A stretch of 64,000 nucleotides of DNA from Maniola hyperantus (taxonomy: Eukaryota > Arthropoda > Insecta > Lepidoptera > Nymphalidae). The stretch covers positions 4,712,001-4,776,000 of the forward strand of contig NC_048546.1 in assembly GCF_902806685.2 (NCBI RefSeq), written 5' to 3'. A program made the position numbers and the translations under genes. Under the pieces are notes generated by a model, which had not been told where the DNA came from, did not search any database, and saw nothing but the letters and a program-made list of their open reading frames with translations. This document shows, one piece after another, positions 10,087 through 22,817 of the stretch (position 1 is the first letter of the stretch; the number at the start of each line of letters is the position of its first letter).

Positions 10087-11777
10087 AGGTAGGTACTGTA
10101 CTGGTAGGTGGAGTTATTACTTTAGTCGTGTCGAAAACAAAACTTGAGGCAATGAATAAGAAGATACTATAAATTAACTCCCGTAATGTAATACAAAGTT
10201 TATTCGTAGCCAGACAGCAATTACGACGGGAACTTTAAGCGGCATTCAAAGAGGAGGCGAGGAGTATAGAACTCCCTTTCAGACTCCCATCCCTCACACC
10301 CCTTTCAAACAGAGTTCGCAAAGGGGAGTACAACTGTCAAAGTTCCACCACCCCCCAGCTCTATCCGATTATTTCGGCATCTTTAAGGCTGCATAACGTT
10401 CTTTGACACTCTAAACTAATGGAAAAACTGTAGAACTTGAAAAACGATTAATTCCTATGTAAATTTAAACTCTACAAATTATACTAAATATGGTAGCAAT
10501 AAAAATGTATCATCAAAACTTTAATTTATTAATCCTTAAGTGGATTTTTAGTTCGTCCTAAACGTAATTGGAAGAAACGTAGATACAAAACCAATTATGT
10601 TTTATTACAACAATGTTTTACTTGACTTTAATAAACTAATTAATGAACCAATTCTTAAGTTTATAAGCTTCAATCTTTCGCATCTGTAGCGCGGAAAAGT
10701 TAACAGTTAAGTTGAAAACGGGTCCCAAATAAATACATTATGCCAAGCTCGAAAGATCGGACGAGAAGTTTAAAGTTGGCTACTTGCGTGAAGTTCCGAA
10801 CTTGAAGAAACTTAGCACCTCCAAAACTATAATGTCTGAGCGCTGGTAAGTTTTGCCATATACGCAAACTTGGAAAATTTTATGATCCATGGAATGGTTT
10901 GCCTTTATCAAATTATCCTTGTCTTGTAACTTTAACCAATTTGGATTTACAACATCAAGGTCCACTTGCACATTTTTATCAAGGAAATCAACTCTTAACC
11001 CTCTATCTCCCCCAGTCTCTATTCAACTAAATCTTCTATCTATATTATCTTCTCTAAACTGTCGGTTTTTTCCTTCAATTCTGTCTGTATAGTATAGACA
11101 AAATGTCCATCAATTAGCACACTTCCTTTGCGATTATAAGTTGTAGGTACTGCGGGAAAATGCGGCTGAAAGCCAGCGTTGTAGCACTATGAGATAACGC
11201 CAATACCTACAACAGAGCTAATTCATTTTTGTTTTTGCTTACCAAGATTTAAAGAGAATATTTCAGATACATCTATAAATCTATTTCATTTTAGAAAACT
11301 AGAACTGTACTTTGTCTTGTGATTTGTGCATGACACTTTTGCAGATTTGCAGGGTGTCTTTTGTTTCATTAAGAGCTAATAATAATCGTATTCCGTGCTT
11401 TTTAAAAATGGAAGAGATAAATAATAAAATGCGAATACCACTCCAACACTCAGTGAAAACTCAGTCAAACAACATCAACAATGTATATTTATAAAATAAA
11501 CCTTCATAACAGTATAAAAATAACACGAACCAGCATTAAAAAAAATTCAGATCTCGGAACTTATTTGGTCTCTTGGCATTTCTAAATACATGCGCGGTGG
11601 GAGAGGTAATTCAATTTGTATGGTTTCATTGTGTAACTTTCAAATGTTGTTTCAATAGAAAGAAGCCCCTTTGAAACGGTTATGTTTAGATTTTCCTGGA
11701 AAAATTCTGTTTGAATTCTTTTTCGCAATTTAGAAACGCCTTTGCCACCTCTCTTTTGTTAATTGTTTTTATATTTT
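10087..11777. other. gene-free AT-rich stretch with a GC-richer patch
   Basis: Bases 10200-10380 are GC-richer with C-runs (CACCACCCCCC) but no open frame with splice signals. The rest is AT-rich. Short frames at 10780-11092 and 11312-11494 show no domain. Confidence 0.45.
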
Positions 11778-11778
11778 A

Positions 11779-11909
11779 CTAGCTTTATGCCCGCGACTTC
11801 GTCTGCGTGGACTACAAAAATTTCAGCTCCCTATTTTAGGGGTTGAATTTTCAATAATCCTGTTTTAGCGGATGTCTACGTCATAACAGCTATGAGCATG
11901 CCAAATGTT
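11779..11909 (-). mobile_element. HelB, truncated copy
   Basis: It begins on the plus side with CTAGCTTTATGCCCGCGACTTCG directly after A, the complement of the 3' hairpin plus CTAG|T end. The body ends at GAGCATGCCAAATGTT, so the 5' half (microsatellite end) is missing. Confidence 0.7.
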
Positions 11910-13354
11910 AAAAATAACTACACAAAGGTCTTCTATAGCAATTAGCAACCAACGCAAATTTTCAAAGGATTAATAAAATGTTTTGCAAGTATATTTTCGT
12001 TCCTATTACTAATAATTTGTAAATACAAGTTAATCTGTTATAGTTTTCAACTCTACAAATTAATTTAGAAATCTCCCACAACATCGTTAAATATTCATAG
12101 AATATAGAGACGCGAACAGCTAACCTAACTTGGTAAAGTGGTATCGTATCGAAAACAACAAAATCAATTAGCTGAACCTTCATTACGTAGAAACTAGAAG
12201 TATTCAATCAGTGATCCGAGACTTAGGGGATTACTTAGATAGAACTTCTACATAAATAATGTTGTAAATGAGCCCAGCAGGACTTACGAGTACTTTATTA
12301 TAGACAAATTCCTATTTAAATTATAGATTACATGAGATCTTAGATTAGATCTAACTCACTTAAACAGGTATTATTAATAATATTATAATTTATATATTAT
12401 TTAATTTAATAGAAGACATATTATGTATATATTTCTTGTGTGTGTACTGTATTGAATGTAATTATTATTTTCATAAGGCGTATTCTATTAATCCTTTATA
12501 CACCCTAGCCCGATATTTCTGTTATTTACATTATCTTCTTATAGATTGCCTGCAAAAGATCACTTCTTAGTGATAAAGCTTACATTATTGCACAGTTTTT
12601 CTATAGCCTCAGTTATATTTTTGACTGTTGTGTATCATTTGTTAGTGTACAATGAAGTGTCTTTTTATTTTCATCTCTCCCAATAATAAGTTTATTATAT
12701 AATCGTTGATAAAAAGTAGCATAGATAATAATAAAATTAACCCAGTCATAGAAAAGTTTTAACTACACTAATTATTAATTAATTAACTTATCGGTAAACA
12801 TAAACCAGTTTTAATTTAAACACATTATAATCAGTATAAATAAACAGCGACTTTAGACTTGTTATTCTACTTTCTTAATCAAGAATGGAAGAGTCATTAT
12901 AAATATACGTAAATTAATTATTTCCACTTAACGATCTATAGAATCGAAATGTATAAAAATAAATATGAATGAAATGGTAATAACGTAAACAACGAGTGAT
13001 ATATTGTTCGTTGATTTTAGTTAGATTATTTAGTATTTACATAATTCTTTTTTCAAAATTGTAATAGTTTTGCTAAAACATTCATTTTTGTGTGATCAAA
13101 GTGAATTTCTATAGGTCCACGTAAGTTTAAAATCCTCATTACGCTCGAGACTCATTAAAGCTGGGGCCCCCTGGCGGTTGTAAATCGTATTTACGTAATC
13201 GAACTTAAATTGGACCTCCGAATTTGAAAAAGTTATTACATTAAGCGCTCAAATTAATTTGTAAGACGAGTAGTCATTGACTAATGGGATTCGAGGACAC
13301 TAAATTGATTGAGGTCAACATGACAAATAGGTACGTGAAATATAATCTATGAAT
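11910..13354. other. gene-free AT-rich stretch
   Basis: Strongly AT-rich, including long TAATTATTAATTAATTAAC-type tracts (12770-12790). No exon recognised. Confidence 0.5.
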
Positions 13355-13520
13355 ACAAATATTATAAATGCGAAAGCGTGTTTGTCTGTCATTACCTTTT
13401 CACAAACCATCCGCTTAACAGATTTTGACTAAATGAAATAGAGCGGTACAGAGATAGCTTGCATCCCGGAGAAGGACATAGTCTTACCCCGGAAAATAAA
13501 GAATTCCCAGAAAAAGCTGA
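13355..13520 (+). mobile_element. HelA-related fragment, 5' part
   Basis: It reads AATATTATAAATGCGAAAGC, then TTTGTCTGTC, then GGTACAGAGATAGCTTGCATC and CCCGGAAAATAAAG, in HelA sense order. It stops before the 3' hairpin and CTAG end. Confidence 0.6.
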
Positions 13521-13700
13521 ACTTAGGACTTATAAAAACTTTTAGTTAGATATAATTAACACGTGACATTCAAATTATATTATGTTATGTTAAAATCACC
13601 TAACCTATATAACTTAAGTAGGAAACTTATCAAATTATATTCGTATTCAAAACATCTGTCTGCCAAATCACTATGCTAATTACTTCGATTAAAAAACGAA

Positions 13701-13890
13701 GTGGGGGCCCGCTCAGGTGGCAGAGGGCTGGCGTGTCAAGCAACACATTTTGTTTTGTTCAAATTCCAAGGTCAAGTTCAAGGGCTTTAACCGCAGAAGT
13801 TTCTTGTTAAACAGACTTTTTTACCTATTAAGGCTTAAGCTTGATTACAATCACACCAAACAGTAGGAGAGACGCAGCCTAAGGTGGAGA
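13701..13890 (+). mobile_element. SINE-like repeat relic
   Basis: The head resembles a decayed tRNA: GCTCAGGTGGCAGAG at 13711-13725 (A-box-like) and GTTCAAATTCC at 13757-13767 (B-box-like). It is followed by TTACCTATTAAGG...TTGATTACAATCACACC and GACGCAGCCTAAGGTGGAG, which I recall as part of a common lepidopteran repeat. No target duplication was identified. Confidence 0.45.
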
Positions 13891-14334
13891 GGAAGAAATA
13901 GAAAGTGTCTATTTACTCTTCTTTTGAAGTATCCATATTATTGCTAGCGGGAAATACTGAAGCGGGAATGGAATTTACTCGAATAAACAGCCTAAAAGAA
14001 AGTCTTAAATGTGCAACACAAATATGTACTACACAGTAAAATTTAGTTTATGACATATAATTTGAAATGTGCAAAGTTTAGCAATAAATGTAACAGTTTA
14101 TAGCTCACAACCCGCATTGTTTACTGTAAGCTAGATAAATGAATGCAATAGGAAAGTTTGCGTTCATTTACCTAGATAAAGATATAAATGTTACTTAACT
14201 TCCAGAATGTTCGTTCTGGAAATGGCAGAAAATACTGAATTTCATTTAAATAATTTCGACTACTTACAATGTCTTAACGAACTACGTATCGTAGTTGTTA
14301 TGAATCATGTCAACTATATAATAAATAATCATCG
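13891..14334. other. gene-free stretch with an HSE-like site
   Basis: AT-rich; the only feature noted is the heat-shock-element-like site at 14200-14212. Confidence 0.5.
14200..14212 (+). promoter_or_regulatory. heat-shock-element-like triplet
   Basis: TTCCAGAATGTTC fits the nTTCnnGAAnnTTCn consensus exactly (three alternating units). It is followed by GTTCTGGAA, making a wider palindrome to 14222. No promoter or gene start is visible next to it, so this may be chance. Confidence 0.3.
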
Positions 14335-15181
14335 TAAAAAAAAATAAAAAAAAAATAAAAAAAAAATTTCTTTATTTCAGACCGTGGTCCATATGGTGTT
14401 AGTAAATAGTAGTAATATTTAAAGACTTAAAACTATGTTAGTACGTATAACTTATGTAATTTAAAAAATAAAAACCTTAATTTAAATATTTCCCGGTACG
14501 CACTGAGGCACTGGGTACATACACATGTGTATTTACTCAGTGCCGCAATATGCGGCAGTCAGGCTTTTCACTAACAACCCTCAGTATGGCGTTGGTACTC
14601 CCTCTCACTCTGCGCATCAGCGATGCAACTCGTTTGCGCATGACTGAATAAAAGTCATCCGTGTACGCGTACGCAAACATAGCCGATGCACTACAGTGTC
14701 GGGGGAGCCCCAACATCACCCTGAAGGCGTTATTGTATTGCACTCGGAGCGCATTGTAGGTCTTCTGTGTATAGTTGACCCACAGGCCGCACGTGTATAA
14801 TGTCTGGCAGAATGCTTTAAAAAGTGTTATTTTAACATCTAAAGTACAACGAGCGAACCTGCGAGCCAACATATTACATCGGACCGCAATAGCTCTCCTT
14901 TCTCTCTCCATGTCATAGTCGTCCTTCAAATCCTCAGTTACAATATGACCAAGGTATTTGAAGTGCGACACCCTCCGAAGTTCTACCCCCTCCAGCGTCA
15001 CTGGCGGTACATGAGCTGGTTTCTGTGACCCTACTCTAAATACCAGGAGCTCGCTCTTCTTTACGTTATACTGAAGGCCGTGATCCTGGGCATATCTCTC
15101 ACAGATTGCCAGCAGCTTCCGAAGAGCACTCACTGATGGGCTCAACAGCACCATGTCGTCTGCGTAACTGATGCTGATCAC
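14335..15181 (-). pseudogene. 5'-truncated LINE, reverse transcriptase C-terminal part
   Basis: An open frame of 214 codons (14537-15181, minus) starts just upstream of the reverse transcriptase catalytic YADD (residues 6-9). It continues with the thumb region LKYLGHIV-like block (FKYLGHIVTEDLKDD, about residues 73-87) and the C-terminal stretch of a non-LTR retrotransposon. Endonuclease and the first reverse transcriptase motifs are absent, so it is a dead 5'-truncated copy although the remaining frame is intact to its stop. The 3' UTR runs to 14335 and ends in a T9A-type tail on the minus strand. The frame opens on a non-ATG codon because the true start is lost. I cannot assign the clade with confidence. 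Confidence 0.85.
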
Positions 15182-15202
15182 AGTAAAACTGTGATCTAAT
15201 TG

Positions 15203-15352
15203 TTTGGGGCTCGGAACCCTCGTAGCTTTAATTTTAAGTTCACGTAATCAATTATCACCACTATAATATCACATCTTACAAATCCAACAACCGACACTCA
15301 AAGAGTGTAATTTATTACCTATCTATTTTGAATAAATTATTTTACTCGACTT
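15203..15352 (+). mobile_element. R3 repeat (LINE/SINE-like 3' end)
   Basis: It shares CGGAACCCTCGTAGCTTTA, ATTATCACCACTATA, GTAATTTATTACCTAT and TTTTGAATAAAT with the minus-strand copy at 40.7-40.9 kb. Its end decays around a TTGACTTT-type tail. No protein is encoded. It starts about 20 bases from the truncated LINE end. Confidence 0.65.
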
Positions 15353-15504
15353 TTGAATAAATTGGGAGTAGTTCATAGTAGCATTTTATATTGAGATCAC
15401 GAGCAAGGAAAGGTAAAAATGAAGTTTGTTATGTAATCAAAACTCCCCAGAAAGAAATTACATTAAAACATATATTATATCAGTTTTAAAATGAATGGAT
15501 CTGT

Positions 15505-15677
15505 GATTACACCTGCAAGCTCTAGTCACGTAAGTAGCTTACGTAATTAATTTCCAACTAATTTACTAATGTAAATGTACATACTTATAAGAGTATTAAA
15601 TTAATTACAACATTAGAAATATTGTCGTAAGTTAGTCGTGTAAGCTACTTACGTGAGTAAAACTTACTGGTGTAATC
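15505..15677. mobile_element. 173-bp foldback MITE
   Basis: The ends are inverted repeats of about 40 bases with few mismatches, starting GATTACACC and containing CACGTAAGTAGCTTAC. The interior is AT-rich. No transposase and no clear target duplication. Confidence 0.7.
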
Positions 15678-18600
15678 GCGACCGCACAAGTAAGTTAATA
15701 AGAACGACAAAATTATGAAGAAGTTTCAAATTCCAATATCGACACACATTTATTCCCAAAAATTTAGAAGCAAAGGTCATCCGAACGTTTACCGAGAAGG
15801 GAAACCATCAATCAACATTTAGTTGATACTGCCACTTGAAACACGATTACCGCAAATTGACGCTGGCGCATTTCCAATTCTATTATAAGAACCACCGCAG
15901 ACACTGTCGTGAAATGAATAAGAATAGGTAACAGGAACGGATAATTTTTAATGGCTTTTGAATTCTTTTGCGCTATTTTGCTTTTTTTCCTGTTTGTTTT
16001 TTGGATTCTACAGCTAATGAACAAAACACAATCTTTGTGCCTAGTTCGTGTTCTTTGATCTATATTCTAGGCAACTTCCTATTGTACGTGTATTGGACTT
16101 TGTATGCAAAATATTTAATAATTTAAAATTAAATAGCGACTATATTGATAACCTTGCAAGACACCCGCATAATATAATATAGGTAAATCGCACTAGTGTA
16201 GAAATTCTACTGGGAAAAGTAAATAAGAAAACGAATGCAAAAGCCACAGATAAATGGATTGAAATTCAATCCAAATGCTTATGGAACCCCTTATGCTATC
16301 ACATTCTAAACTAAACCATTAATTTTTTAACCATTTCATCGTTCCAGCGTTTCGGCATTGGTTTCCCTCTATTATAGACGATCTTTTTTATCCTTTTAAA
16401 TTCGGTTAAAGCTCCGTGTTTTTTTGTGCTGCCCGCCTTTTTGAATTGCCCAATAGATTCGAGGTTTCTTCTGGTGGATTCGAACTCTGTTTTGATGCAT
16501 TTTTTACACAAAAACAAAAAAATCTTAAAAATTGTACAGTTAATAAAAGAAACGGAGGTTTCATTGCGTTATTATTAAAATAAGATACATTTTAGAATTT
16601 AATCCGTCAATCCGTCCGTCCGTTTTCAAAAATATACTTCTTTTTAATTTGCTTTATGATATAAACAAAGGACAAGGACTACTACTTCTAGCTTGATAGT
16701 TTTTGCTATCCGGAATACTACAAGGGGGGAAAACGCTTATTCAGATAAATTACTAAGGTGTATTTTCAGAAGATGTGACAGAGGTTATTAAAAAACTTAA
16801 ATAATTTCGCCAAAAATAGCATGCGGCATAAACTTTTGGTTCGACACGAATATTTTGATAAGCTAATATAAACATTTACATTAAACGCTCATAAATTTTT
16901 AGTGCCCTTGAGATTGTGGGCTGTGGCGTGCATATTATCTGGATTGGAGAGGAGCCAACTCGCTGCGATGCCGCGTCGATTTCCTTATTCAATTTATTTT
17001 TAACAATACCTAAAATATTGTCACCAAAGGCTAAATATTACTCTTTAATATCTACAGGAAAAAATTAATTAATTCTATTCTTTGTACGTGTACGCAGTCA
17101 TTCGTAAATATGGAATTAAATTAATCTCAATTCATTTTAAAAATATAATGATATAGAGATAACGAACGTGTTTATTTCAAAAACAGAACGATTATTACGT
17201 AGCAAGTCAATAAAAAGCCGCACCTCATAAATATTAATTTTGTTCGAAACGAAACTTTGTTTTTCGAGAAGTGTCGTTTCACTGACGGCATAATCAAGTT
17301 AGCTCAGTTCATTTTATGGCTTCAGCGCCATAAATATATTCCTTGGCTCATTATTTTCGATAAAAAACATGACAAATGGAAGCCATTACAGAAGGCACGT
17401 TACCGTCTGGCGTGCCGCCACGGTCGACAGCCTCGCCGCATCGTCGCCGTCGCCTTGACCAAGTTCGAGACATGCGAGATGTCCGGTCCGTCTTGTGTGC
17501 ATGCGAATTGCCAAATTATGTATAATGCATAATGAATATTCTAGCCATCTTACATGAGATAACATCGGTATACATACATCCGCTAAACAAACGTTGATGT
17601 CACAGCAATTGCATAATCAGCCTATTCTATTGGCAAATAGCTAGCTTGGTTATACCATTAGTCAGCACATCTTGGTAAAACACAAGTTACAAAGGTAGAT
17701 CTATTCAGAGAACAAACTTTTATACAAGAAGTCCGTTTGTAATAAGTTAACATCTGGTTCCTTTCCCACACCGGATTCCTTCCTTTGGCGCTGTAATTTT
17801 CCATCCAACTTTTATTAAATAGCCGATCCGATCGATCGGCCACGGCTTCGCACGATTCTTCGGTATAAAAATAGACTCCTACTATTAAAAAAACCAGCAA
17901 CAATATTAACATCAGTCTTATTAAATACGAAGTTTTAATTTCTTTTCCGAGTTTTCTCAGCTCTATTAACCAGTGAATTTATGACTCTATGGAAAGAACA
18001 AGCCAAATATCCACAGAGATAAAAATTACATGTCGTCTAGCAAAATTATTTTATTAATATATATTAATAACACCAAAGATATTTGTATAATTTCCTGTTT
18101 ACGTTGCTAAGGCCGCCTGCGGGTATTATTATCAGTGACCCAATTTTTCAATAGAGTGATAGCGCGCTTAATGATAAGCCACGTTGATAGATAAGGAGGG
18201 TATTTGATATCCCTTATCACTCTGAAAGTATTTCGCAAATACTCGGCTCAAACACCATTTTAAACCAAATGTAATTCCATTTGAATCACGTAGTGATAAC
18301 CATTAAGTAATTTACATCTTTATAGCATTTTATATGATACTAAGCCATTAGTTTTCGATTTTTTGTTTCTGGAGATTTTATTTCTAGGTCGTTGTTATCG
18401 TTGACAAAGTCTGAAGTTATTAAACTCTTTATGCCCAAGAAAGTTATTTTACAATCACTCACTGAATGTAATTATGTAGTAATCAATCATCAATAAGTAA
18501 ACAAAATAAAGCTACATTGATGTAATTTATGACATCGACAAATTTATAGTTATTTGCTTTGCATGATTTTGTAAAAAAATACACAATCTGATTTCCTTAT

Positions 18601-20672
18601 ATCCGTTAACTGGAATTTCTGATAATTTATTTAAAGTAAACAGTTCAAGGCAAGATAAATTAGATAGGTAAGTACCTATTATGATTTTCTTAAAAGATAT
18701 ATACAATACCCTTGCCAACTATTATTTATGTATACTGAGCCCTTACGCAAAAATTGACAAACCTCTTAGTTTTGGCATTGCGCCTAACGTTTTAACTTAT
18801 ATATTTTTTCTACATTTGAAGTGAATAATCGACCTTAGTTTTACGGGCTAAAACAAGTATTGGGAATAATATCTTCTTAGTTGTAATTAAAACTTTCTAA
18901 GATCTTTAGGAAAGATTTAGTGTATAAAGAATTTACGAGAATTGATAAAAGCTACACTAATTCAGAGAACCGTAACATGTATAATTCAATATCTAACATA
19001 TAATATTTTGTACAAAGAATATAAGGAGGCGAATGCCCTCAGCAGATCTTGAAAATTTCAAATGTCGCGTAGTATAAAGCAAAGATATAAAATGTAATAG
19101 CGCTATTCGACTTTACCCGGTCAAAGGTTCGACCTGTTCACCTTTCCAAGAGAAAATGTCTCAAATACCGGCTGTCACTTCGTTTCAACTAAATGGTTAG
19201 CTTTCGACTTTGATGTTATTCGTTAGTTATTTTTCAAGATTTTTAGATGTATGTTTTAGATAAAAAATTCCATTAGAGCCAATTTATGATCAGGAGATAG
19301 GTTGAAGATAGCATTTGAACACACCATTTAACGCTCGGTGCATTTGAATAATCGCACATGATGGACAATGATATTGACTGCACGAAATATCTTTACAATC
19401 AGTAGTAGGTAGGTATAAATATAGGCATCTCTAAATTGAAAATGAAAACATCACAGCATCGAATAAATAAATATAATGTAAGTATAACAATCACCTGGCT
19501 ATTCTATCAGTTAAGAATTATTTTGTTTTTGCCTTTGCAAACCAATTTTGTAATTTTCCTATAAAATATGCCACTATACAATTCCCTTATTTATATCATC
19601 ATTCTCAATAGCAATTTGCAACCGTCAAGAAATATTATTTTGCATTTCGTAATAACCACACAGCACAACATGTATTTGTATAAACTCTATTTATATAAAT
19701 ATTATTGGCATAATGTTATAGTATAATAATATACCAATATACGTTGTTTTGTTTCTGAATAGCCTAGCCACCCGTCGAAACAATATTGCTTTATTAGAGG
19801 CAGGCAATCGACTCTATAAAAGCGTAATCCTATATAACTTGTTCTATTTATATTTGTAACAACATCCTGGAATGTATTTGTTTTAGTTTATTTACCTTAC
19901 TAGTTTTATGTTACCGACGTCAAAGCAAAGCAGTCTTTATCCTCGTACAAATATTTTCCTTTTAATGTACCTACCTAATATGTAGGTACCTAGCCCTTGA
20001 ATTTTTCTTGATTATGATGAGAAGAGAAATTGTCATACAAATAAAAAATATTGTTAGCCTTTACATTATTAAAAAGGACGAATTAAATTAGTAGTTAATT
20101 TTAAACTAGGTAGACAATTTCAATGAGCATGACGCTCGCGTCAATGTCTTTGGGAAGCTTCAGAGTATAGATACAATCAGATATCAGAAAATACCAGCAT
20201 AACATCACCAGGTCAGCGACTTCAGTAAATTAATGTATATTTATCTAAAATACCAATTTCAAGTTCCTCATTAAAATAGAACGACCCAATCTTTAAAGCA
20301 AACATTTATATAAAACTTGCTAGCCTGCAAAATTATAAAGATAAACGAGAGAGACGGGATTCTTTTAAAAGGCATGATATCACAAGTCGTCAGATTATAC
20401 GCAAAGTCACGTAAAGTTGGCACAGATAATAGCATCACAAACAGTAACCAGGTCAGCGACTTGGCATTACGTATGAAACGAGCCTCATGGGAAATTAATT
20501 CTCAACGCGCAGCTTGTGTGGATGTGGATGACCTCGCCGTAAATACCAGGGTGTGCTGCGTTCTATAAATCATGAAGATCGAGCATGCAATCAACCTAAT
20601 GATAGGGTAAAACTGCTTCACACGAATTTTATGAAATTATCAACACCTTTGCTGCCGTTTGACATGTGTCAC
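15678..20672. other. long gene-free AT-rich stretch
   Basis: No repeat copy or exon is recognised. GC-richer patches lie at 16895-16985 and 17390-17500; the latter sits in a 91-codon frame (17257-17532, plus) without domain or splice support. A perfect 20-bp palindrome TTATTAATATATATTAATAA is at 18051-18070. The 16-base repeat ACCAGGTCAGCGACTT occurs at 20207-20222 and 20447-20462, exactly 240 bases apart. Confidence 0.45.
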
Positions 20673-20911
20673 AATTTTTTTTTAATAGAGATAGCGAGAA
20701 AACGAGCAGGCGGGTCACCTGATGTTAAGTGATTACCACCGCCCATGAATATTTTCAGCACCACAGCCCAGAGGAACCGCCAATGCGTTGCCGGCGGCCT
20801 TTGAGGAATTTGTTGGTCCGCCCCTTGAATAACCTCATGTTGTAATCTAGTGGGAACACCGCCGATGGGAGTTGGTTCCACAGTTTTCATGTGCGTGGAA
20901 AGAAGTATTTT
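20673..20911 (-). mobile_element. jockey-like LINE, 3' terminal fragment
   Basis: On the minus strand it encodes the same C-terminal block as the copy at 31.9-33.1 kb (KLWNQLPSAVFPLDYNM, then LFKGRTNKFLKG). The 3' UTR motif TAACATCAGGTGACCCGCC and a short poly(A) (T-run at 20677-20685) follow. It breaks off upstream of TTTCCACGCACATG. The frame is disrupted after the GSSG block. Confidence 0.75.
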
Positions 20912-22683
20912 ATAGTAAGTACGAGTATAAATCTTGATTTTGAGATTCATTTGATAAAGGGGTTATTTTTAACTAACTAGCATGAAATGCTACTTCTCTT
21001 GCCACCTGCCACATGACAGTCGCCACGATAGGTTTTGCCTGTTTGTAAACTAAAATCCTGACGCGCACAAATAGGCTTTTTTTACCAACTGGTAAGGTTC
21101 GCGATTACCTTAATGCAACATAGGCACATTCTTATAATAAAGCTCAATTACATTATACATTAGGTAGGGAGGTAGTTGAACATTATCACAAATCGTGACA
21201 TGGCTTCCTGAGTCCTGACTACCACATATAGGTACGCATAAATTGCTATCCGATTCCGAACACGCCACTCACGAAAATAAATAAATAATTATGTGGTATG
21301 TAATTTCAAAACGTTTAATTCACCTAAGAATGGTAAAATATAGTACGCAGAACTAAAAGCCAGCATTAAATAATTGTAGTCATGACATATCCTCGGAAAT
21401 CTGACAACAAACAGCAAGCAAAATGCACCTGCACAAAGTTGAATACAAAAGCTACCGAAGTGAGCTTTAAAGCAATGTTCTCGAGGGAAAGTAAGTACTG
21501 TGCCGTTTCGAAATACATATTGCACAAGACTGCAATGCAGTAATAATGCTTATCACTGTTTATATGTCGAGGTGAAGGTTAGCTTTATTAAAAGTTATAA
21601 GTTAGATGTACCTACCCTACTTGGCTATGTACGTGCGGTACAATTTACTAATGAGAAATACTTAACAGTATTTCAAATGAAATTTATAGCACGCGATGTT
21701 TAGAAACGTAAAATTAAAGTTCATAGTTTTAAAAATTTTAGTTTTTTCTAAGGAAATATTTTTCTATTTACCATTTAACTATTTACTAAATTTCGCGTCT
21801 CTAAACTCTTTACGAAGTGTTCAACTAATCCTATGCGCCCCGTGGCTGTTCTTATGCATTGGCATTCAAAAAATGTACAGTGTATCCTTCTTGAATAAAA
21901 TATTTGGACTACGACTTCTCAAGCCTCGAGGTTTGAAGCCAATGTCAAGATAATTTATTCAACTTTTCTTCATTATTAATATAAAGGTCAACTCTTTTAA
22001 CCACCTATTTTACAACAGGATCAGTATTCAGTAGGTTATATAATAAGCATCTTTAGCAGTGGTTTAACTGAAGCGTTCGGGACCCAATACTTCTGGTTTA
22101 AGACATTTATTGTTCCATAAAGAAATTTTACATGGAACTTACAGGCTATTAAAAAGTGGGTTACAAAATTTCATCTTAAAGCGCACAGTGAATACATAGT
22201 ATACACCTAATTAAAATTGGTAAAGTAGGTAATCATAGATTATATACATTTCTAATTTCTAGTAGGTACATGTAAACATGTTAAGTATGATATTATTTTA
22301 TAATAATTATACTTGTAGGTAGTTTTAAAATTTTAAAGCACCATCATAACAAAATTATACCAACGCATCGCGGGTCGATCTACGGGCGACGCGAGCCACG
22401 GCTGATTTACTGCAAAGATTACATAGATTCATACACAACTAGTTACTAGATGTGACAACAAAAAATATTGTTTCTACTTGATAAGTTAACAATTAATTTC
22501 ATAAGATTACTATTTATGTTTAAGTTTTACTGCTAAAATGGGCCTTGAGTAGTTTTAGTTTGTAGTTCGGATTAAGATACAAGTGTAATATTTATAAGTA
22601 TTAGTTATATTCATTAATTTAGTTTCTTTATATATATTTTCTGTTGATGTTAAGAAATCATAATTAAATAAAACTTTAATCAA
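20912..22683. other. gene-free AT-rich stretch
   Basis: No exon recognised. Short frames at 21289-21525, 21500-21703 and 21696-21953 overlap on opposite strands and lack domains. A small GC-rich patch is at 22365-22405. Confidence 0.5.
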
Positions 22684-22817
22684 TTTATTTTGTGCCGTAC
22701 TTACTGCTGTTTCTTTGATTGCCAGAAGATACTCACCTTCGTTTCCTTTTCAAGGATTACTATACTTATATAGTTTTGTCATTTGAATTACAAAAGCAAG
22801 TGATTCTTCGTACATAC
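22684..22817 (-). CDS. candidate terminal exon, host gene of unknown identity
   Basis: On the minus strand a good acceptor (TTATTTTGTTACAG) ends at 22818. The following sequence, read from the third base, gives MYEESLAFVIQMTKLYKYSN-P and a TGA at 22752-22750. AATAAA lies at 22689-22684, 60 bases after the stop. The reading phase, two bases completing a split codon, fits the one leftover base of the exon at 48405-48516, giving a Gly codon at the junction. A possible donor GTGAGT follows at 22736-22731, so it might instead be an 81-base cassette exon containing a stop. No domain is recognised and the match may be chance. Confidence 0.25.

Noticed and set aside
13701..13770. tRNA gene on the plus strand
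   Set aside because: The A and B boxes are degenerate and the anticodon arm does not fold; better read as a SINE relic.
17257..17532. 91-codon plus-strand frame with an Arg/Ala-rich middle
   Set aside because: No domain, no splice sites at sensible places, and the GC-rich middle is open on both strands.
18051..18070. Perfect AT palindrome TTATTAATATATATTAATAA
   Set aside because: Such palindromes are expected in very AT-rich DNA; no supporting context.
20317..20568. 83-codon plus-strand frame
   Set aside because: Non-ATG opening, no recognised domain and no acceptor/donor pair; the composition matches the flanks.
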